Part shown: in pieces, positions 43,201-51,828 of the stretch
How the letters are laid out: the number at the start of each line of letters is the position of its first letter
Numbering within the stretch: the stretch's first letter is position 1
NCBI GenBank assembly: GCA_002049455.2
Contig: KV918968.1
Span: 62,001 to 126,000, forward strand
Length of the DNA: 64,000 nucleotides
From: Porphyra umbilicalis
Lineage: Eukaryota; Rhodophyta; Bangiophyceae; Bangiales; Bangiaceae
Direction of reading: 5' to 3'
Position numbers and translations under genes: made by a program
Notes under the pieces: model-generated
The model's input: only the letters and a program-made list of their open reading frames with translations
Database searches by the model: none
Told to the model about the DNA's origin: nothing

Positions 43201-44351
43201 AGCACCCCGCTCAAGCGTACAGCATCCCCGTCGCTAAGAATGTAGCAGGCGTTGTCGACAAACACCACCGCACCTCGATTGCGGTCGACTGCTCGAACCG
43301 ACAGCAGGTTGCTAGTCAGGTCCGGAACGAGCATAGCCTCCCCGAGCACCATGCGCGTCTTGGTGTTTCCTTTGCCAACGTCCATGGAGACGTGGCCGTG
43401 CCCCTTGATGGGCACCTTATCGCCGTTGGCCAAGGTGACCTCGGCCCCGCTTCCCGCCGTCCGGACGGTGAAGCCCTTATCCCCGGCGGCCATGTGGTTG
43501 GTTGCGCCAGAGTCGAGCACCCAGGTTGACAACCCGCGTGTGCTCCCGTGAGCCTTGCTGCTCCCGGCATTGCCGGTGGAAGCAGTGTAGGCCAGAGCGG
43601 CACCCGCGTGGGGCCCGCCGCCTTGGCCGCCTTCACGACCACCACCGCCGGGCTTGCCCTTGCCCTTGGCCTCATCCGCCTTCTTCTTGTAGCAGTCGCG
43701 CTGCATGTGCCCTTTCTTGTTGCAGTAGAAGCACACGATCGACTTCTTGTCAAACGACTTCTTGTGCGCCGCTGCAGCAAAGGCTTGTGACTTGACACTG
43801 CCAGAAGGCTTCGACGCGGCGACGGTAATGCTCCGCTGCTCCACTTGCAGCAGCTTAGCCGTCACGTCCGACATGACGAGCTTGGTGTCCTTGTTCTCCA
43901 AGACCGTCCTGAGCATCCCGTACTCTGACGGAAGCCCCGACAAGACACGCAGTGCGAGCGTGTTGTCGTCCACCGGGTTTCCGAGCATGGCAAGCTCGTC
44001 CCGGATCATCTTGGCGCGCGACGCAAACTTGATGATGTTTTCGTCGTCGCCCTTCTTCAGGCTGCTCAGCTCGTCCATGAGCCGCAGCAGCTGCGCATTG
44101 TCACGTGCCTCGAACATGACCTTGAGCGCGTCCCACGCCTCCTTGGCCGTGTCAACCGACGTGACCGTGTTAAGATGCACGGGCTTGACAGACATCTGGA
44201 TGGTCGCCAGCGCCGCCTCGTTCATGGCGTCCCACGCTTCGACCACCGGGTCGGACTTCTTGTCGTCCGAACCAGAAGCAGGGCGGTCCGTCACGACGGC
44301 CGTCCACAGCTTCTCTTTCTTGAGCTGCGCACGCTGGTACGCCGCCCACAC
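40233..44351 (-). CDS. Copia gag-pol polyprotein
   Basis: A single frame of about 1370 residues. The gag part has a UBN2-like segment (VVEAWDAMNEAALATIQ, TAKEAWDALKVMFEARDN) and a CCHC knuckle, CFYCNKKGHMQRDC. Protease follows with WVLDSGATNHM. Integrase has the HHCC zinc site (WHRRFNHLG ... CVPCVDGKM) and catalytic blocks HTDIGGPLTE, RHDGAKEYV and PYKSQQNGKAERVNRTLM. RT has VKTAFLNAKMDKEMYI and LVYVDDLIVAG. RNase H has DADWAGDVDGRRSTTGF, ATSTAEAEYVAAAMATKE and EDNQACLALVNNP. The Copia domain order (integrase before RT) is clear. A single long frame for gag and pol is known in copia itself. Confidence 0.92.
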   Translation of the reverse strand: MWAAYQRAQLKKEKLWTAVVTDRPASGSDDKKSDPVVEAWDAMNEAALATIQMSVKPVHLNTVTSVDTAKEAWDALKVMFEARDNAQLLRLMDELSSLKKGDDENIIKFASRAKMIRDELAMLGNPVDDNTLALRVLSGLPSEYGMLRTVLENKDTKLVMSDVTAKLLQVEQRSITVAASKPSGSVKSQAFAAAAHKKSFDKKSIVCFYCNKKGHMQRDCYKKKADEAKGKGKPGGGGREGGQGGGPHAGAALAYTASTGNAGSSKAHGSTRGLSTWVLDSGATNHMAAGDKGFTVRTAGSGAEVTLANGDKVPIKGHGHVSMDVGKGNTKTRMVLGEAMLVPDLTSNLLSVRAVDRNRGAVVFVDNACYILSDGDAVRLSGVLDKASVVGKVNDLEQYVLKVTPVQASTNAASTRIAGEAELWHRRFNHLGLENLKRAATMVDGMPSSVADAKRVIGTVCVPCVDGKMVQAPSPRSSTATTKCELVHTDIGGPLTESLGGSIYFMTALEDSTGFITATPIKTKGMAPQVLKTRIKQLETLTGVKVKRVRHDGAKEYVTNDLKAWYEDKGITSEMTAPYKSQQNGKAERVNRTLMERVRAALLDAGAEEDLWAEALASVVHVLNRSPKAGLDVTPLEALTGGRPNVAGFRVWGSRAWALKPKKQQRKLEPRTDVGRFVGYTVGGRAYRILEDETNQVFERRDVLMEENPAKVKASAVGSSAGPRLTAGNDGGKDDATEGAMDMLDAERGREDEYAPDDTSDSDEEVGPPSLAEDSEEDVEDCSDGSTPAGGQGPATCDSAAPGPRRSKRKPAPKVTWWEKEPKAYLASGSKSAAESGCDLHKPPANEKEARARSDWPRWKQAIKEEVAAHKKLGTWSKIKVNNKKHKAIKTRFVFDIKHDAEGKMTRYKARLVAQGFNQVPGRDFDETWAPVPSAATTRALFAVAAASGWEVHHVDVKTAFLNAKMDKEMYIKLPDGIEPEGVEEMCRLNLALYGTKQAGRLWGIKLDKELKEIGALRSKVDPCLYEWCHPVHGRVFILVYVDDLIVAGEKLSGVAAVKRSVSAKFEVRDMGEVNDFIGMKVMRDRDSKTLTLSNPGHTVTLLEAFGMETSTPNKAPMASGVKLAKTGEDLLPADNRYAELVGSLLYLSTTTRPDIAFAAGVLSRFMSCPEQDHMRAAKGVLRYLRGTTRLGVVYGGSEPQQGFVDADWAGDVDGRRSTTGFVFTLNGGPIAWASKRQSTVATSTAEAEYVAAAMATKEALWLRKLLSALGVDGGAVPMGEDNQACLALVNNPEATGRTKHVDVAYHMVRDYVARGEVTFFFLPSVGMPADGLTKPLPAPAFVLFRRVIGVGADLGNAGLGATPAPRPASTC

Positions 44352-44552
44352 CTGTAATCGTCGTCCAGCTGCGCGAACCGTGGGCCGCTAAGGCGGCCGT
44401 AGTCCGACATGTTGACGACAGCGGCGCAACCAAGCACCGCACTGACGACGTCGACGGCGGTATCGGCCCGCGCGACGCCGGAACACACCGCAACCCGAGC
44501 AACGTCGTCCGACCAGCGACCGCAGGGAAGACGACGATGACCACCAGCGACA

Positions 44553-44567
44553 GCTGGGCCCATAACC
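44553..44567 (-). promoter_or_regulatory. Copia primer-binding site (initiator tRNA-Met anticodon arm)
   Basis: GCTGGGCCCATAACC on the plus strand directly abuts the 5' LTR. It equals the 5' half of the initiator tRNA-Met anticodon stem-loop, implying priming from a cleaved half-tRNA as in Drosophila copia. Confidence 0.8.
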
Positions 44568-44642
44568 TGTTGAGAGGTCAAAAACCAACTACGCCACAGA
44601 CCGGTGTGACTGGTCCTGGGAGTTGCTGAATCCCATTCAACA
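44568..44642 (-). repeat. Copia 5' LTR (75 bp)
   Basis: TGTTGAGAGG to CATTCAACA on the plus strand, followed by the target duplication CGCGT. Confidence 0.9.
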
Positions 44643-44709
44643 CGCGTGTGGTCGGCGGCCGGTCCGGTGACGGCCGCGGCTGTATGGCCGACGGCCGTGA
44701 CGGGCCCGC

Positions 44710-45252
44710 GTGCCCTCCGACGGCGGCCAGGGCCGCGACGGCGCCGCTAGCGGCTGGGCTACGGCGGTCCGAGTACCGCCCCGCCGGCGACGCCGCGGCG
44801 CCCGCCGGTCCGCGCCCCGCGCGTTGGGATGCCGCCCCGCCAACGACGGTCCCGGCGGGCGCCGATGGAGCTCGGGTTGCCGGTCCCATCGTGACCCCGT
44901 CCCGGGGCAACCGGACGTCGCCTACGATAGGTGGCTGTCCGCGTCGTGGACGCCCCCTACCCCGGTGACGGCCACGGAGTGGCGGGACTCGCTGACGTCC
45001 GGGCAGGTTGTCGCCTTGTTCGGGTACGACCCGTCCATCAACTGGTCCGAGGTGGGGCCGTGCGAGATCACCACCGCGATGGTCGAGTACGCCCGCATCG
45101 GGCTGCCGCCGACGTCCCCCCTGCCTGGAGCCCCGCGGACGCGGGCGAAGTGGTTCCACGCCGCCCTGCGGCGCGTCCTACGCAAGGCGGGTCGCCCCGT
45201 TCACGTATGGGAGTTTCGTCGCGCGACTGAGGGCATCGCCCTGGCCCCGTAG
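44710..45252 (+). other. Open frame antisense to the Gypsy, on the other side of the Copia insertion
   Basis: About 180 codons; the first part is Arg/Ala/Pro-rich and the second is protein-like (TATEWRDSLTSGQVVALFGY, INWSEVGPCEITTAMVEYAR, KWFHAALRRVLRKAG). It has the same strand as the long antisense ORF at 37110-38954 and ends shortly before the converging end of the Gypsy pol region. No family is recognised. Confidence 0.4.
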
Positions 45253-45317
45253 GTGTGGCGCTTAGTCCGACGGCGTTCGGTCGTCTTCCGCCGTAGAATA
45301 AAGCCGTGGGCTTGTCC

Positions 45318-46589
45318 TTAGTCCCACTCAGCGTCCGCGGCCCGTTGTGGCCCCGCCACGTCTTGGCATAGTCCCCCAAAACCCCAGAAAAACCCATCCC
45401 CCCCCCCCCGCCGCGCCCGGCCACCGCGCCGACCCAAGGGGTCAGGCACGGATGGCCGGGGGCGGCGCGGCGGCGCCGCCCGAGGCGGCGCCGCCGTCGG
45501 GAGCCGAGGCTTGCGGGGCTGCGGCGGCGGGTCGGCGGACGTGTGGGGCAGCCCCAGGCGCGCAGCGCGGCGCAGGTAGACGCGCAGCGTCTCGTGCGGG
45601 GCGTCCGCGGCGTCCATCCAGGTGGGTTGCGGGTATCCGGTCCAGTAGACCTGGACCCGGAGGGTGCCGTCGGGCAGCGTCGCGTGGTCCGCGATGCGGT
45701 CCACGGCATACCGCTGGCCGTCGGCCTCCGCCCCGTGGAAGGAGCGCGCGGCCCGCAACGCGGGGTGTTGGGCAGGGGATTCGGCGGCCGTGCCCGAGGC
45801 GCGGACGACGTGCGCCACGTTCTCCCGCGGTGCTCCCCGTCCACGTCCAGGAGGACCGTCGGGCCGTCCGTGGAAACCACGCGATACGGTCCGCGGGCGA
45901 CGTGCGTCAGTTGCCGCCGGCGCTTCCTCCTTGGCGTGGTCACGCAGCCACGCGCAGCCCCCCACGGTGAGCTTCTCCGCGCGCAGCGCGAGGCGCTTGT
46001 CGTGGTCGCGCTTGTAGCGCCCCTGCGTGGTCTTTAGCGTTGCCCGCATCTGCGGGATGAGCTGAACGAGGCGGGTCAGCAGGGAGGCTTGGGCGCGCTT
46101 CTCGGCGGCGGTGCCGCGTTGCGCCGTGATGGGGTACGCCCCGGACTTCGGGATGTTCTTGAAAGCCCAGCTGGATACCCCCATGGGGTTGACCAGTTCC
46201 AGCGGGGCAACCCCGGTGCTACGGTGGGGGCGGCTGTTGTACGCCAGCGTCAGGGCCCCAAGGAGTTGGTCCCAGGACCGCGGATGCTCCGCCACGTAGT
46301 GGTTTAGGATCGTATGCATCGTGCGGTTGAACCGCTCCGTCTGCCCGTTCGTCTGCGGGTGTGACGGTGACGTCACCTTAGGCTCGATGGAGAGCAGGTT
46401 GCAAACCTGGCATCGCCGCATACATGCGGGATTCCCCGGGGTGCCCGGCGAGGGTCGCGTCGTGCTCCAGGTGGAGGACCTGCTCCTGCAAGGAGGTTGG
46501 GACCACCACCTGGTGGGCGCCATCGGGCGCCGCGCGTCGCCGGAGGACCCCATCAAGATCCTCGAACAACGGGATGCGCCGCCCGTCAT
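45318..46589 (-). CDS. Gypsy integrase C-terminal half and chromodomain
   Basis: The minus-strand frame contains the integrase block SPSHPQTNGQTERFNRTM and the GPY/F-region neighbourhood ALTLAYNSRPHRSTGVAP. It has a basic linker (QGRYKRDHDKRLALRAEKL). A neighbouring stretch reads YAVDRIADHATLPDGTLRV followed by VYWTGYPQPTWMDA, the signature of a chromodomain, which defines chromoviruses and is thought to guide integration to heterochromatin. Parts of the region are read in different frames, so the gene is broken here. Confidence 0.75.
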   Translation of the reverse strand: MTGGASRCSRILMGSSGDARRPMAPTRWWSQPPCRSRSSTWSTTRPSPGTPGNPACMRRCQVCNLLSIEPKVTSPSHPQTNGQTERFNRTMHTILNHYVAEHPRSWDQLLGALTLAYNSRPHRSTGVAPLELVNPMGVSSWAFKNIPKSGAYPITAQRGTAAEKRAQASLLTRLVQLIPQMRATLKTTQGRYKRDHDKRLALRAEKLTVGGCAWLRDHAKEEAPAATDARRPRTVSRGFHGRPDGPPGRGRGAPRENVAHVVRASGTAAESPAQHPALRAARSFHGAEADGQRYAVDRIADHATLPDGTLRVQVYWTGYPQPTWMDAADAPHETLRVYLRRAARLGLPHTSADPPPQPRKPRLPTAAPPRAAPPRRPRPSVPDPLGRRGGRARRGGGDGFFWGFGGLCQDVAGPQRAADAEWD

Positions 46590-49500
46590 TCAGGGCTTTC
46601 ACGATCTCCTTGCAGTACCCGTCGTCGGCTTGGGGCGAGAGCACCGCGTCGCGGTTGATGCCACGGACCGTTGGGCCGCCAACGTAGTTGGCGGCGTCGA
46701 GCCCCCGGACCGTGTTGGCTCGCACAGCGAAGACAGGGACCGCGTCGTCGAACGCGGTCTCATCGCTGGCCCCGGACTCCAGGCGGGAGATGCTGTCGGC
46801 CATGTAGTGTGTCATCCCCGGCTTGTAGGCGACGTCAAACTCCAACTCGCTGAGGCGAAGGCGCCAGCACGCCAAGCGGGGATTCCCCGAACCCTCAATG
46901 TTGAGGATCCACCGTAGGCAGTCGTGGTCCGTGCGCACGAGGAAACGATCACCCTCGAGGTAGGGGCGGAGCTTGAGCGACGCCCAGACGACTGCCAGGC
47001 ACTCCTTCTCCGTGACCCCGTAGGGGAGCTCGTTCGTTGCCAGCCGCCGGCTGATGTACGCGACCGGCTTGAGTTTCCCGTCGTCTTGCTCTTGCAGCAG
47101 GGCGGCGCCCACCTGCGTCCCGCAGGCATCTACGTCGAGGACGTACTTCCGCCCGCGCCGCGGGAGTGCGAGGACCGGCGGGGTCGTGAGGGCCTCCTTG
47201 AGCCGGTCGAACGCCTGCTGCTGCAATGGCGTGGCAGGGGGCACCAGGACGGGGGCCGTGGACCCCATGAGGTCCGTCAATGGCGCTGCCATCCGTGCGA
47301 AGTTCGGCACGAACCGGCGGAAGACGTTGCACATCCCCACGAAGCTCCGCACTTGCGTGCGGGTCGTGGGGAAGTGCGCCTCGCGCAAGGCGCGCGTGTG
47401 CGCGTCCATCACGCCGAGCCGGCCCAGCTTGATTTCATGCCCGAGGTACTCCACGGTCTTCCGAAAGAACCGGCACTTGGGCAGGCGGAGTGTCACTCCC
47501 GCATCGCGAAGCAGGCGCAGAACGCGGTCGACGTGGCCGACGTGCTCCTCCTCCGTCTTGGAGTACACGATGACATCGTCGAGGTAGATAAGGCAGCTTT
47601 GCCACTTCACTCCGGAGAGGATGACGTCCAGCGCCCGCTGGAACGTGGCCGGGGCGTTCGTTAGGCCGAACGGCATCCGTTTGTACTGGTACGCGCCCTC
47701 GTGGCACACGAAAGCCGTCTTCCCCCGATCTTCGGGTGCGATGGCAACCTGCCAGTAGCCGGCGTTGCAATCCAACGTCGAGAAGATGGTCGCCTCACCG
47801 AGGCTGTCGATGCATTCGTCCATCCGGGGCAGCGGGTACGAATCCTTCTTGGTGACGACGTTCAGCAGTCGATAATCGACGCAGAAGCAGAGGGTGCCAT
47901 CCTTTTTGGGGACGAGCACGACCGGGAAGCCCCATTCCGACGACGTCGGTTCGATGACGTCCGCCTCCAGCTGCCGCTTGACCTCGGCCGTCTCGGCCTC
48001 CCGCGCCTTGTGCCCCGCACGGCGCGGTGCGAAGCGGACGGGCCGGGCGCCGGCGTTGAGGTCGATGCGGTGCTGGGTGGCTTTGATGACGCCGAGCGCC
48101 TGGCCCGTCCACATTGCCTTGTGCTGGTCCAGCATGCGGCGGATCCGGGTGTGCAGCGTCGGGTCGACGTCCGGCAGGTCCACGTCCTCCACCTGCGGGG
48201 GGGACGCGGGTGGCGCCGCGTTCGCCAGGGCGCTTTCTTCGCCCGGGTCCCGGGGTCGCGCGGGGGTCGCAGCCGCACCGCCTGAGGCCGTCGCTGGGTC
48301 CGGGCTCCGCCCCGGCGCGGGGTCGTCACCGGTGCTTGACACCGCCGCCACGACGCCTTCGGCGGCCGTGGCCGGTGGGAAGGCCGGGGCGGCCGGTGTA
48401 CCGGGAGGTGCCCCGGGGGGCACCTGTACGACCCCTGTCGTCAGCAGCTCGACGTAGCCGACGTTGGCCTTCTGCCGGAGGATGACCTCGCGCGCGCCAA
48501 AGTTGGTCACGATGACCGGGAAAGATAGCCCCGGCACGATATCGTGTACGCCGTTGGCGATGGTGACCCCATGCGTTGTGAAGAGGCGCGAGGCGCCGAA
48601 CACCTGACCCAGGCCGCCCCACATGGTCCGCACCCAGACGACCGTGGCCGCCGACGGCGGAAGCCGCGTCTTGTGCGTCGCACGGAGGACGCAGGAGACG
48701 TCCATCGAGCGGTCGCCATCGTCCAACGGTCCCCGTAGGATCGCCGTGACGGACCCGTCCGTCCAACGGATGGACCTATCCTGAGGCAGGATGGCGTAGG
48801 CGTTGTCGTCGATGAACGTGCAGCCCAAGATGACCGGGACCGACAGGTCGTCGACGACGAGGAAGGGGACCGGGACGATCCGTGCGCCCGTCTGGAGCCA
48901 CAGCGTGACGGTCCCGCTAGTGCGTAACCGTGCGTTGTTGGCGTCTCGCAGACGTACCTGTTCCTCCTCCTTAGAGGTGACCACCTGGCGGAGCCATTCA
49001 GGAGCGAGGGCGTCCCGGCGGACCAAGTTGGGGCCCGCCCCCGTGTCGACGACGACGCCGAACGCGCGGAGGGACAGCTTGTCCAGCCCCAGAGAGGCCA
49101 CGATGCGGTAGTTATGCAGGCTGAAGAGCAGCACTTCCCCGTTCCGGGGCGGGGTACCCGGCGCGTGCGTGGTGTCCGCGGCGGCGGCGGCGTGCCGGAG
49201 AAAGCGGGTACGTTCGCGCCGGGCGCGTCCCCCGAGGCGCCGCCGGGGCCCTGGCCCGGTGCGCGCCCCGTTGGCGGGTAGGTCCGCTGGGATACCATCT
49301 TCGCCACCCCACGGCCGGGGGTCGGAGTGGCCCAGGGCCAGGACCGACGCGGCGACCGGCGGAGACGAAGGGACGGCCTCAGCGGCCACCGGCGTCGCCG
49401 GGACGGGGCAGCGGTCCGGCTCGTCCGCCGTCGCGTGGCTGACCCCCCCGGGCCGCGCGAGGATGCGGGGGCAGAAGGCGGGCGCCGGCGGGAATCCCGC

Positions 49501-49680
49501 AGCGGCCCGCCGCTTGCGTACCTGGCGCAGGCGGGTCGCCGTGATGTAGCAGTGCCGGTGTGCCTTGAGACGGACGACGTCCGTGGGCAGCCCACTCAGG
49601 GGGCTGCCCCTTACTCGTTTCCCTGGGCGTGGCAGGTGTGGCCGTTCCCATGACCCGCGCCGTCGGCGCCCGCGATCCAC
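46378..49680 (-). CDS. Gypsy protease, reverse transcriptase, RNase H, integrase N-terminus
   Basis: A frame of about 1100 residues. It contains the protease motif VVDTGAGPNLVRRDAL and a long Pro/Ala-rich spacer. The RT has FCVDYRLLNVVTKKDSYPLP, TLDCNAGYWQVAIAPED, MPFGLTNAPATFQRALD and CLIYLDDVIVYSK (catalytic YLDD). RNase H of Ty3 type follows: VLDVDACGTQVGAALLQEQ, YGVTEKECLAVVWASLK and VRTDHDCLRWILN. The start of the integrase zinc domain follows (LHLEHDATLAGHPGESRM). Order protease-RT-RNase H-integrase is that of Ty3/Gypsy. Confidence 0.9.
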   Translation of the reverse strand: MDRGRRRRGSWERPHLPRPGKRVRGSPLSGLPTDVVRLKAHRHCYITATRLRQVRKRRAAAGFPPAPAFCPRILARPGGVSHATADEPDRCPVPATPVAAEAVPSSPPVAASVLALGHSDPRPWGGEDGIPADLPANGARTGPGPRRRLGGRARRERTRFLRHAAAAADTTHAPGTPPRNGEVLLFSLHNYRIVASLGLDKLSLRAFGVVVDTGAGPNLVRRDALAPEWLRQVVTSKEEEQVRLRDANNARLRTSGTVTLWLQTGARIVPVPFLVVDDLSVPVILGCTFIDDNAYAILPQDRSIRWTDGSVTAILRGPLDDGDRSMDVSCVLRATHKTRLPPSAATVVWVRTMWGGLGQVFGASRLFTTHGVTIANGVHDIVPGLSFPVIVTNFGAREVILRQKANVGYVELLTTGVVQVPPGAPPGTPAAPAFPPATAAEGVVAAVSSTGDDPAPGRSPDPATASGGAAATPARPRDPGEESALANAAPPASPPQVEDVDLPDVDPTLHTRIRRMLDQHKAMWTGQALGVIKATQHRIDLNAGARPVRFAPRRAGHKAREAETAEVKRQLEADVIEPTSSEWGFPVVLVPKKDGTLCFCVDYRLLNVVTKKDSYPLPRMDECIDSLGEATIFSTLDCNAGYWQVAIAPEDRGKTAFVCHEGAYQYKRMPFGLTNAPATFQRALDVILSGVKWQSCLIYLDDVIVYSKTEEEHVGHVDRVLRLLRDAGVTLRLPKCRFFRKTVEYLGHEIKLGRLGVMDAHTRALREAHFPTTRTQVRSFVGMCNVFRRFVPNFARMAAPLTDLMGSTAPVLVPPATPLQQQAFDRLKEALTTPPVLALPRRGRKYVLDVDACGTQVGAALLQEQDDGKLKPVAYISRRLATNELPYGVTEKECLAVVWASLKLRPYLEGDRFLVRTDHDCLRWILNIEGSGNPRLACWRLRLSELEFDVAYKPGMTHYMADSISRLESGASDETAFDDAVPVFAVRANTVRGLDAANYVGGPTVRGINRDAVLSPQADDGYCKEIVKALNDGRRIPLFEDLDGVLRRRAAPDGAHQVVVPTSLQEQVLHLEHDATLAGHPGESRMYAAMPGLQPALHRA

Positions 49681-50556
49681 TCCTCGGAGGAGCTCTCCCC
49701 CTCGTCGCCCGCTACGTCCGGGTACGCCCGGTCATCCGTTTCCACGGCGTGGACGAAGGCAGCCGTGCCCGGCGGGACGGTCCCATGGTTGGCGCCGGTC
49801 GGCGGTACCGGTGGAACCGGCGGTCCCGTGCCCAGGGGCAGGGGTGCCGGCGGAGCCGGTCCCCGCCCGTTACGGTGTGCCGCGACTGCTTCGCGCAGCG
49901 CGCGCCCGTGGGCCCGCACCTCGGGAGACTGGGCGGGGCACTCCCACACCCAATGCCCCAGGTGGCCACAGAACGAGCAGGCCCCCCGCCGACGTGGCGG
50001 GGGCCCCGCCTCGGGTGCCCCACTCCATCCGCCGCCACGCGGTGGAGGCGCCCCGCCTCGGGGAAACCGCGGGGGGCGATCCGAGTGCGGGAAGACGGTT
50101 CCCGGCCGTGGAGGCACCGGGGTGCCCGGCGCCAGGGTACCGCGCCCACGCCCCGCCCCCGTATTCACGGGGTACAACTCCGGGCGCCCACCCCACGCGG
50201 GCTGCTGTTGCCAGCCCGACGCGTGCGGGAGACTGTCCACCGGTAGTACCGGGACGTCGCCCGAGGATCCATACTCAACGGGCGTCCCCGACGCGGCCAA
50301 CACCGCGGCCCACTCGGCCCGCTCCGCCTCGGTCCCGTAGTCCGTGACGGACAGAGCAGCCGCGGCCGAGGCGGCTCCCACCGGGAGAGCGACGGATGCC
50401 GCCGGCCGGGCCCGACGGGCCTCCCGTTCTTCGCCACCGACCGACCGGGAGGCGCTCCCCTTGGGCTTGGCTTGGAGCTTGACCCCCCGGGCCTCCCGGG
50501 TAGCTGCTCCCGTCTTGGCAAGGAACTTGCGCAGCTTGGGGAAGGTCCGGCCCTGG
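49611..50556 (-). CDS. Gypsy gag, C-terminal part with zinc knuckle
   Basis: The minus-strand frame has a basic Pro-rich region and one knuckle, CSFCGHLGHWVWEC (C-x2-C-x4-H-x4-C), typical of nucleocapsid. It overlaps the start of the protease/RT frame, as expected for programmed frameshifting or read-through in the family. Its upstream end is the site of the non-autonomous hAT insertion. Confidence 0.75.
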
Positions 50557-50564
50557 GTATTGAA

Positions 50565-51820
50565 CAGGGGCTGAGGTGGATAAAGTTGAGCTAGATATAT
50601 CCGCACAGTATACTCGGATATATCCAGATTCATGCCGTAGCTGCGTATTCTTAATGTACTCTGTCCATGCACCGACGATTATAATGTGCCTTAATAACTC
50701 TCTGAGGTCAGGATATAATGTAATCAGAGTGGCGATACTTTGCCTGAGTTTATCCGACTCCCGGAATCGGCTGTGCGCTACAACAACAGTCTGGGGCAGC
50801 CCTTGCGACGCCGCAGGCGAACAAGATGCCAATGTTGGCTACCAGATATGCGATAGGGGCTGGACCTTGGCAACTAAGAGAGAAATGTGTCTGGCACACC
50901 TGAGCCGGATGCCCGGACCACGACGTTAAGGTGTTTGGGTATCCGCAGCATGATCCTATCCCCTTCGCGTAAGGAGCAGCCCTGCCGCCCTGCTTCTCGT
51001 CGCATAAAAACTGCGCCTCTTTGCTGTCACAACACCCTCCAGCGTCGACCACTGTTGCACCCCGACGAGCGCTCATCGTGACTTGGAGAGCACTGCCCGC
51101 AGCACCTCAAATCTTTCTGTGTCCGACAACGAGATTGTAGCTTTTAGTTTGCACGCTGGAATTGTGCAGGTACACCATACCACTCCAGTTTCCCAGGAGA
51201 TTGAGACCACCTGAAAACGTACGTTGGCTGGCGCTAGTGTCTATTATACCGCAATCGGGCATCAAATGATGCCTGTTTGGGCATCAAATGATGCACCCTC
51301 TTCCAGGGCCAGAAAACGACGGTTCTACCCCCCCTGTTGAGGCAACTGGAGCACCCCCCGTTTGTATCTACAGCATATTGGCTGGGATCTCCCCCAAGAA
51401 TAACAAGGCATCGCTGAGTCCGTTTCTGCTGTCGAAAAGAGCGTCAGAGGTCGGGAAGTATGAAAACGAGCGCTCCGAAAATGGGCATCATTTGATGCGA
51501 TTCGCATCAAATGATGCTGCGGTAGAATAGACACTAGACTGTGTTGGCGGCGTCGTCGGACAACCTCTCGTTGGTACATGCGTCGATCCCTGTTTGCGCA
51601 GCAGTGTCCTCCTACGGAATATACTCACTCTAGGTACACAGATTATAATCGAAATCGGAGCAATAACATATCCGAATATAATGCTGATCCTGAATCCGAC
51701 CGACGAGGTCAGATCCGAATCCAGATACATGATATCATCAAAAACTCAAATCTGAGTGCATGTCAGCGCAACTGGAGTATATTCAGATTCTATGAAAAGT
51801 GACAGATTCAAAAGCCCCTG
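50565..51820. mobile_element. Non-autonomous hAT element inside the Gypsy gag
   Basis: The 1256-bp insertion has short terminal inverted repeats, CAGGGGCT at the left and AGCCCCTG at the right, and an exact 8-bp target duplication GTATTGAA (50557-50564 and 51821-51828). Both features define hAT elements. The interior is AT-richer than the surroundings and non-coding. Subterminal motifs such as GGATATATCC and ATATCCGA recur near both ends (50600-50635, 51668-51790), which could be transposase-binding sites. A TA-flanked MITE sits inside it at 51235-51536. Confidence 0.88.
51235..51536. mobile_element. TA-flanked MITE with GCATCAAATGATGC subterminal hairpins
   Basis: The ends are TAGTGTCTATTATACCGCA and, reverse complemented, TAGTGTCTATTCTACCGCA: 19-bp inverted repeats with one mismatch and TA at each end. 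Two copies of the hairpin GCATCA-AA-TGATGC lie inside each end (left pair 51260-51296, right pair 51485-51518). It is 302 bp and non-coding. Its termini match those of the MITE at 10365-10657 and both share the hairpin core TCAAATGA, yet the hairpin arms differ. Confidence 0.88.
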
Positions 51821-51828
51821 GTATTGAA

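Larger units (their letters stand above)
39101..44642 (-). mobile_element. Ty1/Copia element with 75-76 bp LTRs, looks whole
   Basis: It lies inside the Gypsy element, flanked by the 5-bp duplication CGCGT (39096-39100 and 44643-44647). The LTRs are only 75 and 76 bp and differ by a single indel, so insertion is very recent. The minus strand carries a half-initiator-tRNA primer site and one long gag-pol frame with the Copia order protease, integrase, RT, RNase H. The 3' untranslated part is about 900 bp and contains a 168-bp duplication with hairpins and a module shared with 403-557. It appears whole or nearly so, with at most one break. Confidence 0.92.
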
